A program made the translations under genes and the position numbers. A DNA stretch of 64,000 bases from Anthopleura xanthogrammica (taxonomy: Eukaryota > Cnidaria > Anthozoa > Actiniaria > Actiniidae): NCBI GenBank assembly GCA_964019055.1, contig OZ025213.1, positions 10,288,583 to 10,352,582 on the forward strand, read 5' to 3'. Below the pieces are notes generated by a model. That model saw nothing but the letters and a program-made list of their open reading frames with translations. It was not told the DNA's origin and ran no database searches. Shown in pieces: positions 27,201 through 38,746 of the stretch. Each line of letters begins with the position of its first letter. The first letter of the stretch is position 1.

Positions 27201-28118
27201 GTATCTATCTTCCTCTTTACAATCATCCTCATAACCCCAGCATGGCTTTCTCTTAGAATCTAATTTCTGCAAATAAGAAAAAGAAATAAAATTAGCAGCT
27301 GCTATGCAGGCACTGCATTCAATATTAGGCTATTCACATACTCTTTGGTTTGAGAATCTTGCAAACAGTTGTCATACAGGTATAGTGTACAATACTAGTA
27401 CTACTGGAGCTAGTTGTATTATATTCACCTATTTCAATCAAAGCCGAAAGCAACAAGCAACAAGCCAAGACCACATGCAAACAATGTTTAATAAGCTGAA
27501 GATTCGGGAAAACTCTTTTATTTTTAAAAAAATAATTGCAGCCTACCATTACATAACAACTTAAATGATGAATAAGGTGTAAGATGCAGATGTTGTTGGC
27601 CGTGTTGTTGCTTGTTGCTTTCAGCTATGACAATCTTTTTTGAAATAGATGTATCTGAAAGCTGTACTAGTACTGTAAGCCCTATCGACTTGATAAATCC
27701 CTATCAAACGGATAAACTTAAATTATGCAGATGGCATAATTCAGTAGTCTCCTTTGGCCATAATTGTATAGTTTCATTCCCACAACTTCCAATAAAAATC
27801 TGGGACAGAAAGACAGACAGACAGCTGTGATTTGAAAGAGACTAATGATTCAGTTGCATGGAGTTTAAATTTTTCATCCAAATGAATGTGACTAATATTT
27901 TAACTTACAGCACAGGATTCTTTATCATAGCAAAATTCCCCAGCATTCTGAAATCCTGATGCACCATAACTTTCATTTTTATCTCTTAAATGATATGGTA
28001 GATGGTCTGGTGGAAAGTTGAGGTCTTCCTGATTTGAAATACATCCAATATTCCAGACACAAAAGATGCTAATGACTAATAACTTTGTAGTACATGAAGA
28101 TAACTGTATCAAAGCCAT
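6252..28118 (-). CDS. EOGT: EGF domain-specific O-linked N-acetylglucosamine transferase (EOGT), complete, 17 coding exons
   Basis: EOGT transfers GlcNAc from UDP-GlcNAc to Ser/Thr of EGF repeats in the ER lumen (family GT61). Coding exons, 5' to 3': 28118-27909, 27266-27166, 26270-26162, 25884-25784, 25696-25592, 25250-25144, 24677-24574, 24475-24383, 24269-24198, 23433-23353, 23188-23120, 22545-22487, 22408-22381, 21877-21786, 21333-21286, 20926-20872, 6386-6252. They total 1569 bp (522 residues; human about 527) and all phases agree. Family landmarks in order: signal peptide in exon 1, [130 protein letters not shown] and [16 protein letters not shown]. The start is the Met at 28118, just inside the second transcribed exon. 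Oddities: a 14.5-kb satellite-filled last intron, a duplicated exon-2 fragment in intron 2, a 28-bp exon, and a C-terminus ending KKSV without a KDEL-type ER signal. Confidence 0.96.
6567..16884. repeat. 77-bp minisatellite, 134 units, in the last EOGT intron
   Basis: The unit begins GATGGTGTATTAGAATAATG and ends in a variable CAATGCT, CAATGTT, CCATGTT or CCACGTT. The first unit starts at 6567 and the sequence leaves the array at 16885, a span of 10,318 bp, which is exactly 134 x 77. The array therefore has no net insertion or deletion; all variation I saw is single-base. Variants are not random. CAATGCT dominates the left end, CCATGTT/CCACGTT the middle, and AAGTAGAG and GATACCTG variants the right. 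Rare variants recur at multiples of 77, showing block duplications. No frame stays open across units. Confidence 0.97.
16968..20625. repeat. TAC(ATG)nA variable-unit array in the last EOGT intron
   Basis: Units are TAC followed by ATG two to five times and a final A, giving mainly 10-, 13- and 16-bp periods. Rare variants (TACTTG, TACATAATG, GATGTTGATAC, ATAATAC) mark a higher-order pattern. Because unit lengths are 1 mod 3, reading frames rotate between units and all three minus-strand frames stay open for over 1200 codons of Tyr/His/Val/Ser/Cys/Ile/Met. These are composition artefacts, not genes. Confidence 0.95.
20626..20856. repeat. (GAGAAT)n hexanucleotide array, about 38 units, next to the intron 16 donor
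   Basis: Nearly perfect GAGAAT repeats with one G-to-A change (GAAAATGAG near 20800). It directly abuts the TAC(ATG)nA array and ends 15 bp from the EOGT exon 16 splice donor (exon edge 20872). In EOGT pre-mRNA it reads as CU-rich (AUUCUC)n. Confidence 0.96.
22640..22830. repeat. possible degenerate transposon fragment in EOGT intron 11
   Basis: The stretch starts ACCGTATTTCCTCGAGTATT and includes GGTGCACCCCCAAATTGAG and a downstream TTATAAGGCACAC segment. This is the look of widespread non-autonomous DNA elements. I see no clear terminal repeats, so this is only a suggestion. Confidence 0.25.
23791..23946. repeat. MITE-like inverted repeat in EOGT intron 9
   Basis: Left arm TATATCACTATTGTACTGCA... 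and right arm ...TGCAGTACAGTTGAGATATA are reverse complements with few mismatches over about 55 bp. They share TGCAGCAATGCATTCTGGGA and TTAACTCAATCAA. The loop is about 35 bp. Ends may be flanked by TA. Confidence 0.65.
26382..26628. repeat. tandem duplication (about 123 bp x 2) in EOGT intron 2
   Basis: Two adjacent copies of a segment starting TTTTTAATC and including CCTGATTATTTTTGATTACA and ACTACCAGGAGTCTTCATCC. The second copy starts at about 26508. They differ by a handful of substitutions and small indels, so the event is recent. Confidence 0.85.
26728..26810 (-). pseudogene. partial duplicate of EOGT exon 2 inside intron 2
   Basis: These 83 bp match 27161-27243 with few changes. On the minus strand the copy still reads [11 protein letters not shown] and HHPM and keeps the GTATG splice donor. 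The upstream part of the exon and its acceptor are replaced by unrelated sequence. The reading frame is intact in what remains. Without an acceptor it is probably a dead exon fragment, but a cryptic acceptor is possible. Confidence 0.8.
26826..27139. repeat. composite MITE-like insertion between EOGT exon 2 and its duplicate
   Basis: A first inverted pair reads TTACATGGTCGTGCGGAGAT near 26830 and GGCCATGTAA near 26945. It includes CTCACGAGTGAGCGCAGCGAA. A second pair, TTTATTATATGAAAT near 26957 and ATTTCATATAATAAA near 27124-27138, brackets the right half. It looks like a dispersed non-autonomous element or two nested ones. Confidence 0.55.
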
Positions 28119-28185
28119 GGATGATGATTGGAATGCTGAAAAATATAATATAAGAATAAGATTAGACTTTTAAAAGAATTTTAAT

Positions 28186-28250
<65 letters not shown>

Positions 28251-28374
28251 GTTATCATCATCGTTGTATCATTGATGGGTTAATACCAGATAGTTCTTCA
28301 TGCTCTATCTGATCCATTTTTTATGCAGGATAAATAAAGTTTATTACTATCATCATCATCATCATCATCATCAT
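28186..28374. repeat. (ATT)n and (CAT)n microsatellites in the EOGT 5' intron
   Basis: An ATT/TTA run occupies 28186-28250 and a CAT run 28348-28374, separated by about 100 bp of unique sequence. Confidence 0.9.
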
Positions 28375-29382
28375 TATTAATTGATCAAGCAGATGCGCTC
28401 CAGTATCATTACACCTTGAAAGGAGGATCATATAAGGGTGGTGACTAGCTATTATACGTAGATAGTATACAGTTTCTCCCTGTAGTATATATAAGGGGGG
28501 TGGGGGGTGTTAGTTTTGAAAATTAGAGGGAAAAAGTGAGGGGGGCTAAGATTTGACTCTCTCTTCCCTGACATAACATAGGTTTTAGTACAAGGCTCCA
28601 TGCTAAATTAAATTCATTCTTTTCTCCTGTCACAAATCACTGATCATTTAGCACAGAGCCTCATATTGAAACCTTTGTGCACAACAAGGGAGGCATATCT
28701 CAGAAGTGAGCTATTATTTTGGTGGCTAAAATCCCTCCCCCTACCTCCCAAAAAAGAAACCCATCCAACCTTAATCAGAATACTGAGAATGTATCAAGGC
28801 ACTACCACCATATAAATGTACCCCTACATCAACATATCTGCACCCTCCTACCTAGGCCTCCCATACCAAAATTATGGAGTTTCTAGCTGGCAATTTTGGT
28901 AACTCCTGAGATTTAACCTCAACTGTTAAATATGCTGTTTTATAAATATAAAAAAGCTTTAAGAAGCTTAGGATTTTAAGCTTAGAGATATGAAAGCCCG
29001 CTGGTTCATAATTACATGTTACGTAGTCCTTGCAAAACTTTTTAAAATTATAAGCTTTAAACTTAAGCCTTATTCGTAAGCTTATAAGCTAAATTATGAA
29101 GGTACTAACGTAAACAACACATATGGGTGTAAAACCAAGTAATCTTATACTAATAAATCTTAACAATCTAAGTAATCTTATACAAATGTTTAAGCTTAAA
29201 CTTCAAGAGTTTTTGTAAGGAGTTTTTAAACTTTTTACGATTCGAATCGAAGTTTTTAGAAATCATGTGAACAGGAAGATTTCTATAAATTGAATGTGTA
29301 GCATGCTTTGGAATTATTATAGGAAAATCAAATAATTTCTAAAATAAGTCCTTAAAAACAAAATATAACCAAGTACTTTTAC

Positions 29383-29460
29383 CATTCTCGATGAACTTCA
29401 ATGTTCGATGGCAGCCATGTTGGAAAATGTAATTTAATGGTGCGCAAAGCTTCATGGTCT
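29383..29460 (-). promoter_or_regulatory. probable EOGT non-coding first exon and promoter core
   Basis: On the minus strand CCAACATGGCTGCCATCGAA is followed by AATG|GTAAAAG, a good splice donor with its exon edge at 29383. The next transcribed exon begins at 28135 after a TTTTTCAG acceptor, 17 bp before the EOGT start codon. ATGGCTGCC matches the YY1-type element common at transcription starts. Its ATG would open a six-codon upstream ORF ending TGA before the splice. The 5' boundary is a guess. Confidence 0.45.
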
Positions 29461-29958
29461 TCAACATACAATGAGGAGAGGAGGGGAGGGGTGGGGTGGT
29501 AAGTTGTAAGGATGCTGTTTAAAGTTCTATAAACTCATTAATTTTTAACTGTAACTGATGTACAGCCAAAGATGAGTAACCACCAAAAAAGAAATGGAAA
29601 GATTAAGTCGCGAGGAATCTTTGGTAAGAGACAGGAGTTTCAAAACAGGGGAAACAAGACCCTAGCAGCAGGGTACACTGGGTTGCCTGGAAGTGACATT
29701 TGCAGACTCGCGCAATGTCTGCAGTGATAGACAATTGCAATATGCTTAGCCCCAAAAGAAATGTGCAATAGTCGAATGAAAAATGAGTGGCGCTAAGAAG
29801 GCTGCGTAGAAATAATTCAAAGAACCCTCAGTTTGCTTTAAGTATTCTTTTATTTTCCTAAAAAACATTTTGGATCCATTCTGGAATAATTTTTCTGAAG
29901 CCTCTCTTTACGTATACATCGTTTGCTTTTAGCTATATGTCCATCATTTCAGTAAGTT

Positions 29959-30993
29959 TCACGCTTGCTTGCTTTCTGTAAAGGTTGCAAGTTCCAACTC
30001 AATGTGGATATTTGTCTGATTTTGCAGAACGACGTTGCCATTATGTGGAGATACGTCTACTCTAACTCCTTCTTTACATTTGATCAAGCTTAGAAATGCT
30101 CGCCTGAAGTTAGGAAGTCTCCATCCATAAAGAATAGGATTGAATAGAGATGAGCACAAGATCAATAGAAAATGGGCATCTCTTAGAATGTGGTAAGTAG
30201 CGCAATTTCGCATACAAGAATGACAGAAATTCAAGGCATAAATGGCAGCCATCGATGGTAGAAAACAAGTTAAAAATACCACAAGCATCGTAAGGTAAGT
30301 TGTAGTCAGCTTTTTTTCCCACAATGTTGTGCGACATTTTGCGCGCGCGCCAGTATTTTGTGCGCGAATAATTTCTAGATCCAAAACTTGTTTGCGCAGC
30401 TTTCTAATGATTCCTAGATATGCTAACAACAAGATTATAACAGTGAGTAATATAGAAGTATTGGCAAATATGAACGAATATCGAATAAATCCATAGTTCA
30501 AGTACAGCCAAGAGGGTGTGATGGAGATCAGCCAAATCCCAATAGAGATGACCCCTGCTACTTTGGTTGTCACATGACTCCTGTACCAGTTGGATGACGT
30601 CAGTGCTATGTATCTGTCAAGGGTGAGGGCAGCAAGACTCAGCAGTGACGCCGTGCAGAAGATGTAATAACACATGTGTGTGACACGCTCGAGGTGATGC
30701 GCACTGGGGTCATGCTGCGATTCTTTATAATGAAAAGTGATTGACAAGGAGTCGGTGACTGCGCCCACAATGAGGTCAGCGGTCGACAGATTGAGAATCA
30801 AGAGAGTAAAAGGTGATTTGATATCCTTATTAGGATCCCTAAACACTGCCAGACAAACCAATAGGTTTCCTGATACGGTCACGATTGAGAGGATGACTGA
30901 TGTTACCATGGATACGTATGGCAGAAAAGTGGGCGGCCACTCGTCACTGCAAATCGTCGAGTCATTCATAACGGAAATTAAGATATTCTGCAA
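29959..30993 (-). CDS. class A (rhodopsin-like) G protein-coupled receptor, single exon, ligand unknown
   Basis: A 344-residue intronless seven-helix receptor of the plasma membrane. Helix 1 carries SGNLLV (residues about 41-46), helix 2 LSTADLIVG (about 69-77), the extracellular Cys before helix 3 is in HMCYY, helix 3 ends in DRYIAL (about 125), helix 6 has TCFLPS in place of the usual CWxP, and helix 7 has NPILYGW. A short N-terminus contains an NDS glycosylation site, and the cytoplasmic tail has about 50 residues. The length is normal for the family. Many cnidarian class A receptors are single-exon, lineage-specific genes, so no ligand can be named. A second in-frame Met at 30969 is an alternative start. 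The gene lies head-to-tail upstream of EOGT, about 0.5 kb from its presumed promoter, and a TTTATT (AATAAA on the minus strand) sits about 110 bp beyond the stop. Confidence 0.93.
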   Translation of the reverse strand: MQNILISVMNDSTICSDEWPPTFLPYVSMVTSVILSIVTVSGNLLVCLAVFRDPNKDIKSPFTLLILNLSTADLIVGAVTDSLSITFHYKESQHDPSAHHLERVTHMCYYIFCTASLLSLAALTLDRYIALTSSNWYRSHVTTKVAGVISIGIWLISITPSWLYLNYGFIRYSFIFANTSILLTVIILLLAYLGIIRKLRKQVLDLEIIRAQNTGARAKCRTTLWEKKLTTTYLTMLVVFLTCFLPSMAAIYALNFCHSCMRNCATYHILRDAHFLLILCSSLFNPILYGWRLPNFRRAFLSLIKCKEGVRVDVSPHNGNVVLQNQTNIHIELELATFTESKQA

Positions 30994-33666
30994 AATATTA
31001 GAATCAATATATATATTCAGTTGTCAGAAATGTGGCAAAAAATATCTTTTGATTTTAATCGTTTTCACGGAAAAAAAAGCCAGAAAAACAATAACACTTA
31101 AAAAGCGCTCAAAAACAAATGAAAGAAAAAGCGTGTTATTTTAAGCCAATTATAGTTAATGGTCTTGCCGTATCCATAGTGATATTGGCCTACAACGGCA
31201 GCACTGCTGAAAGACGTCAGCAAAAAGGTCATTTTAGAGTTAAAATTTGGTTCCAATTAGTTCATCTCAAGAGGTTTGGCTCTAATTGTTGATACTAGTT
31301 TTCCGTTGTTCGTGGGGCTCGCTCAATGACTAACGATAGCCTTTTGATTGCAAGCGCAAGCAGGTGAACTGAATAAAAGCACGCGGGCTTAGTTGGACGT
31401 GAAAACTTGTGAGAAAATGAGTTCTGTTAGTTCATGTGAGTGTTTTTATTTTAAGACATACCTAGTGAACCTTTATTTAATGTGTTAAAAGTGTTTTTGA
31501 AGGTGTCAGTTTGATTTTGGAGTAATGAATATGTGAAAACTACCCTTAAAAATATTTTTTTAAATTTATTTGAAAAAAGATGTTCTCATAAATTGTCGAG
31601 GGATTTAGAAATCATTTTTTCTTCTTGTTATCAATGAAACGGATAGAACTCAAGTACTAAACTCTTACCTTGATTTTAGATATCTTTAAGATTATCGAGT
31701 ATATTCTTCTTTTAGTCCAATAGATTTTGGATTCTGTTGTGATCTAGACTAAACAAATTTATCTTTCCTTTCAAAGCTCTATATTGCTTTTGTCATCAAC
31801 TCATCCAACTTTGCTGAACCACAGAGGTCGATTGAGAGGAGAAAGCAGTAGTGTCTTGTGGAAGATAGACCACTGTTGACTTTGAAGAAGATCATACGAA
31901 GCATTTGCAAAAGAACAAAGACTGCTATTGGCTGTGATCCTTAATGTTTGCTCAAAGATCCCAAAATATATGAGACACGATAGAGGCTTTCCTGACATTG
32001 CCAATCATTGCCAGAGTAAGTAAACTTTAATTATTTTTTACTTAGCATATTTCAGCTATTTTATTGTTTTATCAGTTTATGGTATTTTGTATTGTCATCG
32101 TTTTTTTTTTTCTTCATTTTCTTAAATCTACCACCGATTTCATGATTCAAAATGGGGAAAAAATGAATAAGGAATTAAAATATAGCGATGATTTTCTGCG
32201 GATCTCAAAACAAGAGCACAGCAGCACCAGATGGTTAGTTAATTTTTAAGATATTAAAAAAACCCTGCTGTTAAGTTTAAAAAACAAAAACAAAAAACAA
32301 GAAGTTAAGAAAATGAACTTTATTTTCTTGATCAATTAACCTCAGCAAGCTTTGGATATATTACAATAAAAATATTGTTTTCTTCCGAAATTGTTTTTGC
32401 TTGAACACTTGTCTCATTAAACCAACTTTTGCATCGACTAATTTGGCGGCAATGAAAGATTTTTTCACATTTATTTTTTCCTGTGCTTTTAACGTTTTAT
32501 TTTCAGTGTTCTATGATTGTTTTAGCTAACACCTCTGTTTTATAACCATTCCATTCGTGCATTAGTTGAAAGGCTTTTTTCGTGCGCAGTTTGCTCGGTA
32601 ATATGTCCATTTTAATTTTATTTGACATCAATAAGTTTTTAGTCGAATTGCTGGGATTAATGATGAAGTTCGCCTTTTTAAGCGAACCACGTCTTATCAT
32701 TAACCGTGCCAGACTCTAAGCTAAAATTTAAACAGGCTCTGAAGACTAAGCTAGGGATATAGACTACACCGACGCCCGGGCTACAGTTGGCGCAGTAACC
32801 AGCTAGCGTTTTTCCTACACCGGTGTTGTTGTTTTTTTGTTTTTGTTTTTTTTGTTGTTTTTGTTTCGTTCTGTTTTTATCCCGGTACGTGCAATTGAAC
32901 ACGATTACCAAGTGTATCAAACGGGATACCATAAGAACGGCCTCCTAGACAGATAGTTTAAAGACGAAATGCGCCACCAGCATATCTTGAGGGCAACATC
33001 AAGTGCGTACGATATTTCAACCTGGTAGTGGAATGACGAACTTTCGATATCATGTTACTGTTACAGTTGAATTGTTTATATTTATGGTTGCGCTATTCTC
33101 AATATGAGTTGATGTCCACAATTTATTAGAGTTTTTAAGTTTAATCCTATATGCAAATGAGCGCACGATCTTCTTTAGATTAAGATATCTTATGCGTACT
33201 CAACATCAATCATGCTCTTGGTGCTGTCTCGATAGTGTACTACTGGCTAAGTATATAATGTATCTGATAAAAGCCGTTTGGTTACAAAATGTTCCCTAGC
33301 AACCAGAGATTAAGGCATCTTGACAAAACATACCAGACGGAAATAGGTTTTCAAGTCCAGTACTTTATCAATTAGGTCTTAAAGATGGAGGTGAAAGCTA
33401 TATAATAGATAACATTTATTTATGTCCACTGGAATCCTAAAACGCTATAAAAATAATTAAAATATGCGTAAAAATGCACTTGATCAATATAAAAGTAAAA
33501 CATTAAGTTCTCGACATCAGTGCAGTCAGAGATAACCGATGAGTTTTTATTTATCTTTTTCATTTTACTGCAATATAGCCTTGAGGAATTTTACTACGCT
33601 TCCTACAGGATTTCGTAAGGCGGCGTCTTACAACATACTTTCGACAATGAAGGGGGAAATGTTGCT

Positions 33667-33668
33667 GT

Positions 33669-33740
<72 letters not shown>
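33667..33740. repeat. (CTTT)n microsatellite
   Basis: About 18 CTTT units with one GTTT interruption near 33717. Confidence 0.9.
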
Positions 33741-34521
33741 CAGTACTTTCTTTTATTCTTTCTTTCTTTTTTACTTCCTTTCTTCCTCTATTTATTGTAG
33801 TCTAAAGGATAGCCTGGATTATGCCGATTAAGGATTTCCATCAAGACTTGTTGAAAATATCTTCAAAAACAAATAAATTCAGAATCACACCGCAGCCCTC
33901 GTATTCGTCCGCACTTTCAAAATCTCTAGCTTTAATGGATAGCCCTTGGCTATGATGTTGAAATAACTGAAGTCCATCCCTAGTGATAGGTTAATCAAAA
34001 TAAACATCGGTTTGCAATGCACGAAATAGCTTAAAATATTCCATTTGAACTACGGATCCCTAGTAACAGTGTGAACTGGCTAATCATTCGTTAAAGGCGC
34101 CAGGGTTTTCTTGAGGAGTTGCACTCGTTGTGATCAATTAGTTGAGCGGCAGCCTATAGTACGCTACGCCATACAAGTAATATTGACACAGTCTGGATGA
34201 TACAGCAGACCGTCTACAAAGGGCAGGCTTTAAAATAAATAGCAAGCGAAATGAACTAAATTCTGATTGGCCGAAGCGGATGAGAAGATGTAAGGCTAGG
34301 CTCACGGAAGATACCATCAAGAGACGAGTATCTAAAAAGTTCGACTCGAATATCAATTCAACAAGTGCTCTTGAGTTAAAACCTCTGCAAACGAATAAGA
34401 AGTGATCTCCTTCCATCTTGCCGCAGGTGAGTGCATCGGGCCGGGTTGATGAATGTGGTGTTTGAAGATAAACTACATAGAACTTCTTGAATCATAATAC
34501 TTCTGTAAGTCTTCAAACACA

Positions 34522-34666
34522 GGGAGAGAGCCATAACAAATAGAATAAACGGCTGGAAGATTGACCAACATATTTTATATTTTCGGGGTTTTTCAAAAAC
34601 CCCGAAAATATAAAATATGTTGGTCAATCTTCCAGCCGTTTATTCTATTTGTTATGGCTCTCTCCC
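34522..34666. repeat. perfect 145-bp palindrome (72-bp arms, 1-nt centre)
   Basis: The left arm 34522-34593 and right arm 34595-34666 are exact reverse complements around a single C at 34594. The arms begin GGGAGAGAGCCATAACAAAT and the centre reads GGGGTTTTTCAAAAACCCC. The same short ORF therefore appears on both strands. A T-rich run follows the right arm. Confidence 0.97.
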
Positions 34667-35279
34667 GTGGTTTTTTTTTTTTTAATCTAGTTTTCCAACT
34701 AAGGACGCTTGCCTGTGACTTTGTATCATCCTCAGTGCCCGTTCTTGGCCACATAACCGCGAAAGCGTTAATTAAGTAATCCCTCTTTAATATACTGCGA
34801 ACTGCTCGCCAGCTCTAAGCGCTTTTCCAAGCATTCCCCCCAGCATACAGTGTAAATCTAGCGTTATTTAGCTTCTGATGCAAAGCTAGTTAAGTTAGCA
34901 ACCTTTCATTTCCTTTCCTTCCCATATCTTTATTTCTTTGATCAAAGAAAGGACTACAAATAATCGGAATAAATAACGTCTGCTTGAAGATTCCGATCGA
35001 TAAATTCAGTCAATATGGTCGTAAACTGAAGTGGCACTTTATACAGATAGTAAAATACACTAATCATTTTGGAACTCAGTACAGGTGAAAGTAATTGAAA
35101 TGAATATTAATCTAGGCTAAAAGGCCAGTAGTAAATCTCCCGTAAAAGGAACCCTGCCAATAGGTAGCTGAACAAACACTTCCGAATATTAAGAAAAACA
35201 TTTTAGAAAGTATTAGCTATATTGTGGACAAAAAACGAAATATTGAACAAAGTGTTTTATAAAACAATATTCTTGTTTG

Positions 35280-35395
<116 letters not shown>

Positions 35396-36983
35396 AGTTG
35401 CTTCGAGTTGTCCTCGCTTCGATTTAGCATAAACATTGTACGCTAACTATATTTCGAAAAATAGTAATATATATCATAAACCATTGACTGGAACTTGAAA
35501 AAAAACAACAGATAAATCATCTATATATCGTCGAGACACCTAAACACACACAGAAATATAACTTGAAGTTTTCATGTCTCAAAATGTCATCAGTGGAGTT
35601 AGTATATATTGTTATCAAAAGGGAGAAAAGATTTTGCAAGGTTTGGACTTTTCATTTCGCTTTAGGCGTTTATCATCTTGACCAACATTTCCTGTTGAAG
35701 CGGAGTAGTTCAGTTCGTTCAACTTGTTTATTCAACACAGGACCTACGCAAAAGGCGAGGCAAAACGTACAGAAAAGAAATAAAATTGATTGAAATGATT
35801 GGAAATTCACTGAGGATGTCAAAGAAAGTCGGAAGTATTCGTCGGTACAAGTGGTACAGATGTCAGGTTTTACCTCTAGCTCACAGAACACAGTATCGGG
35901 AATAAAGTTATTTGTCTATGACAGCAATTTTTGAAAGGAAGCGGGGTCAGATTGACGGTCAGATCATGTACTATCTAAAAGTACCGAGCCAGTTACGAAA
36001 AAAACTAACCCGGTGAGCCGTGCGTTTACTGAGTTCATCCAGCATTCATTATTTTCCTTGCATGTTTCTAAGCAAAATACAAACTTGAATTAACTACTAA
36101 TTTTGACATGATATATTTCCGGCGAGAATTAAGTGTGACTAGATTATCATCAAGGAGTTTAGCTAGATGAACATGCATGATATGGCTATAATAGGAAAGT
36201 TAGCTGGATATAACACTGACTGATCGTGCCTCCTAGTCGTGCTTCGAACAGCCAACTGTTAGGCAAAGAGATAACATCGTTGAGTTGATGATTGCAAATT
36301 TGATTCTCAGTTTACGACATACTTCTCAATTTCTTGAAATTCGCCTCAGGCAAAGCAGCTGGTGAATCTCATTCGTGCAAGAATTGGGCTGCCTGTGGTA
36401 GTTGAGGCGGTAACCGCTGTCACAGTTTCCCGCGTTCGTGTATGACACAGGTAGCCCAAAATGAACACTTTATTACATTTTATAGAAATGTTAAAAAACT
36501 GGCGGGTTTCCTTACAAGCTGAGCGCGCGGCATTGGATTTTCTAGCCAATCACGGTCCGTTGTGATTTTTCATGGCCGACCCTGTGTTTTTCTACCTGAA
36601 AACTATTGACGATTGAATCAAATACATTTTTAAGTCTCAGAAAAGTCCAAAACTCTTTAAACAGAGTGATAATTCATCAGTGATTTATCTAAAAACCACT
36701 CGAGAAATGATTTTCAAACAAGAGTAAAGGGCCTCAAGTTTTGATCAATAATGCTTTGCATGATAAGTTGTTCGAGTGTCACGGCAACCGGTACATATAG
36801 CCCAATAGAACTCTTCATTGAACAATACTACTAATTAATATGGCTTTAACTGATGACGGTTCCAAGTGCGCGCAAAAGATTCTGAGATAAACCATCAACT
36901 CTGGTACACAATTTCATGTACAAATTTCGTGGTCGTAAAGTGTTCATTTTGGCTTCGATGCCAAAAATTCGTTTTGTGAATAT

Positions 36984-37038
36984 GAGGAAACACTGAGGAA
37001 ACACTGAGGAAACACTGAGGAAACACTGAGGAAACACT
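36984..37038. repeat. 11-bp tandem repeat, 5 units
   Basis: Five perfect GAGGAAACACT units, followed by a degenerate sixth (TAGGAAACATT). Confidence 0.95.
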
Positions 37039-38570
37039 TAGGAAACATTATTGACAGAAGCTGTGCTTCTTTTTAGCCAAGAACTCGGTTTTTTGTACAA
37101 ATGGGTTTCTTATTTTAAAACATAGTAGAATGTATTTGAAAACGCAGTAATTGCAAACCATTAGGAAGGAATTTTCAATGGATTCACTTAGTGTCATGCT
37201 GTGTTCCTGACGTTCCAAATATCACGTACGGATCGAACAGTTCCTTGATCAGTAAAGATCTGATAACTGAAGGGCCTGAAGGGCATCACAGTATCCTAAA
37301 AATATATCTATAGTTGTTAAGTTTTATAGAAAAGGTTTTACCGCGTCCTGTGCGCAGTTAAAATATAAATTTTAAAAGCATCACGTTTTATCTTCCCACG
37401 AGTGGCAGACATGTCCACGTTTCCATCGTTTCCCTGCATTTCACTATACCTTTTGCAAACCCTCTCTACTAAGAAAAGGATTCTTTTATTTATCTACCAC
37501 TTGGAGATGTCTTCGATTCTCTTACACTCATTCTGAAAAAAATTTGACGTTTGCCGTAAACGAGATGTTTAATTATACACTCTCTTACTCTAAAATAAAG
37601 ACGAATCATGATTACATAACTTTTCGTTGTCTTGTTTAGTGCTGGTTTTCAATCATTGCCAAAATAATGCTATGTGAAAAAAAAACATCAGAGACCTTAT
37701 ATACCCCATAAGTGCTTATACGTTCTCAACAAAAGAGTCAGTGTTTTTATATATGGCTGTATTTATCATGTATATATAAAGTAGAAATATGAAATGAAAA
37801 TACAATAAATAAATAAAAGTGAAAAAAATTAATAAAGTAGAAATATGAGAGACCAAGGACAACACGTGCATTTTCCAGGTAATCAACTGAAAGGCAGCTG
37901 CTAATCACGTGACAACTATTAGTATATCTAATAATGGAGTTGGCTAGCGTTTGTGTATTTTATTGTGTTTAAGCTGCACTTCTATATAATACGCAAACTG
38001 ATGGAAATAAGAACATACAGAAACAGATTTTGGATTTTCTGCTCTTAAAGGTGGATAAATAAACTTTCTATCATAGCTATTTCAACAAAGCTGGCCGGTA
38101 AACGGTTAGGCTTCAACTCCGGTTCGTTTATCATGACGCATTTCAGTACTATTTTCACATAGGAAACCACAAAAGATGTCCATTAAGCCCCATGATTAAA
38201 AGAATAGAACTAACAGAATTCTTCATGCAATGATCCTGGTGCTGTTCTACGAATACAATAATTTCTATTTGTTTGACTTACCGTTTAAGCCAGCCAGTAT
38301 GATCCCAGATAAAACTTACCAGATTTCTATCTCACTTATTTGAAATTAGTCGATACGTTTTTGTATACAAATGGTGTACAATGCTCTATTAATGTTTAGC
38401 AAAGACCCATTAATTCAACTACCATAGTAATTCTGTCATTTAACAAACAATTCATAGGCTGTACCGAGTGTTAAGAACGTCAATTAATTACTTGAACACT
38501 GAGAAAGGTTCAACATTATATTGAAGATTTATTTTTTATCCTGATACTTTTTCTCCAAAAGCACAGCAAA

Positions 38571-38746
38571 GAAAAACGAAACCTTAGATTATTCCAGAGA
38601 AATAATTTCTGCATTATTTAATAGGTTTTCGCTTGTTATGAGATACCAGAAGGAAGCTGAAAAACGAAACCTTAGTTTATTCCAGAGAAATAATTTCTGC
38701 ATTATTTAATAGGTTTTCGCTTGTTATCAGATACCAGAAGGAAAGC
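38571..38746. repeat. 88-bp direct duplication, 2 units
   Basis: Two adjacent copies beginning GAAAAACGAAACCTTAG, offset by 88 bp, with only about two or three differences. A recent tandem duplication in non-coding sequence. Confidence 0.93.

Noticed and set aside
30737..31144. 135-codon plus-strand frame opposite the class A GPCR
   Set aside because: Shadow of the receptor's N-terminal coding region; no motif of its own.
34138..34779. Mirrored small frames starting MTNIFYIFGVF
   Set aside because: The same peptide appears on both strands only because of the perfect palindrome.
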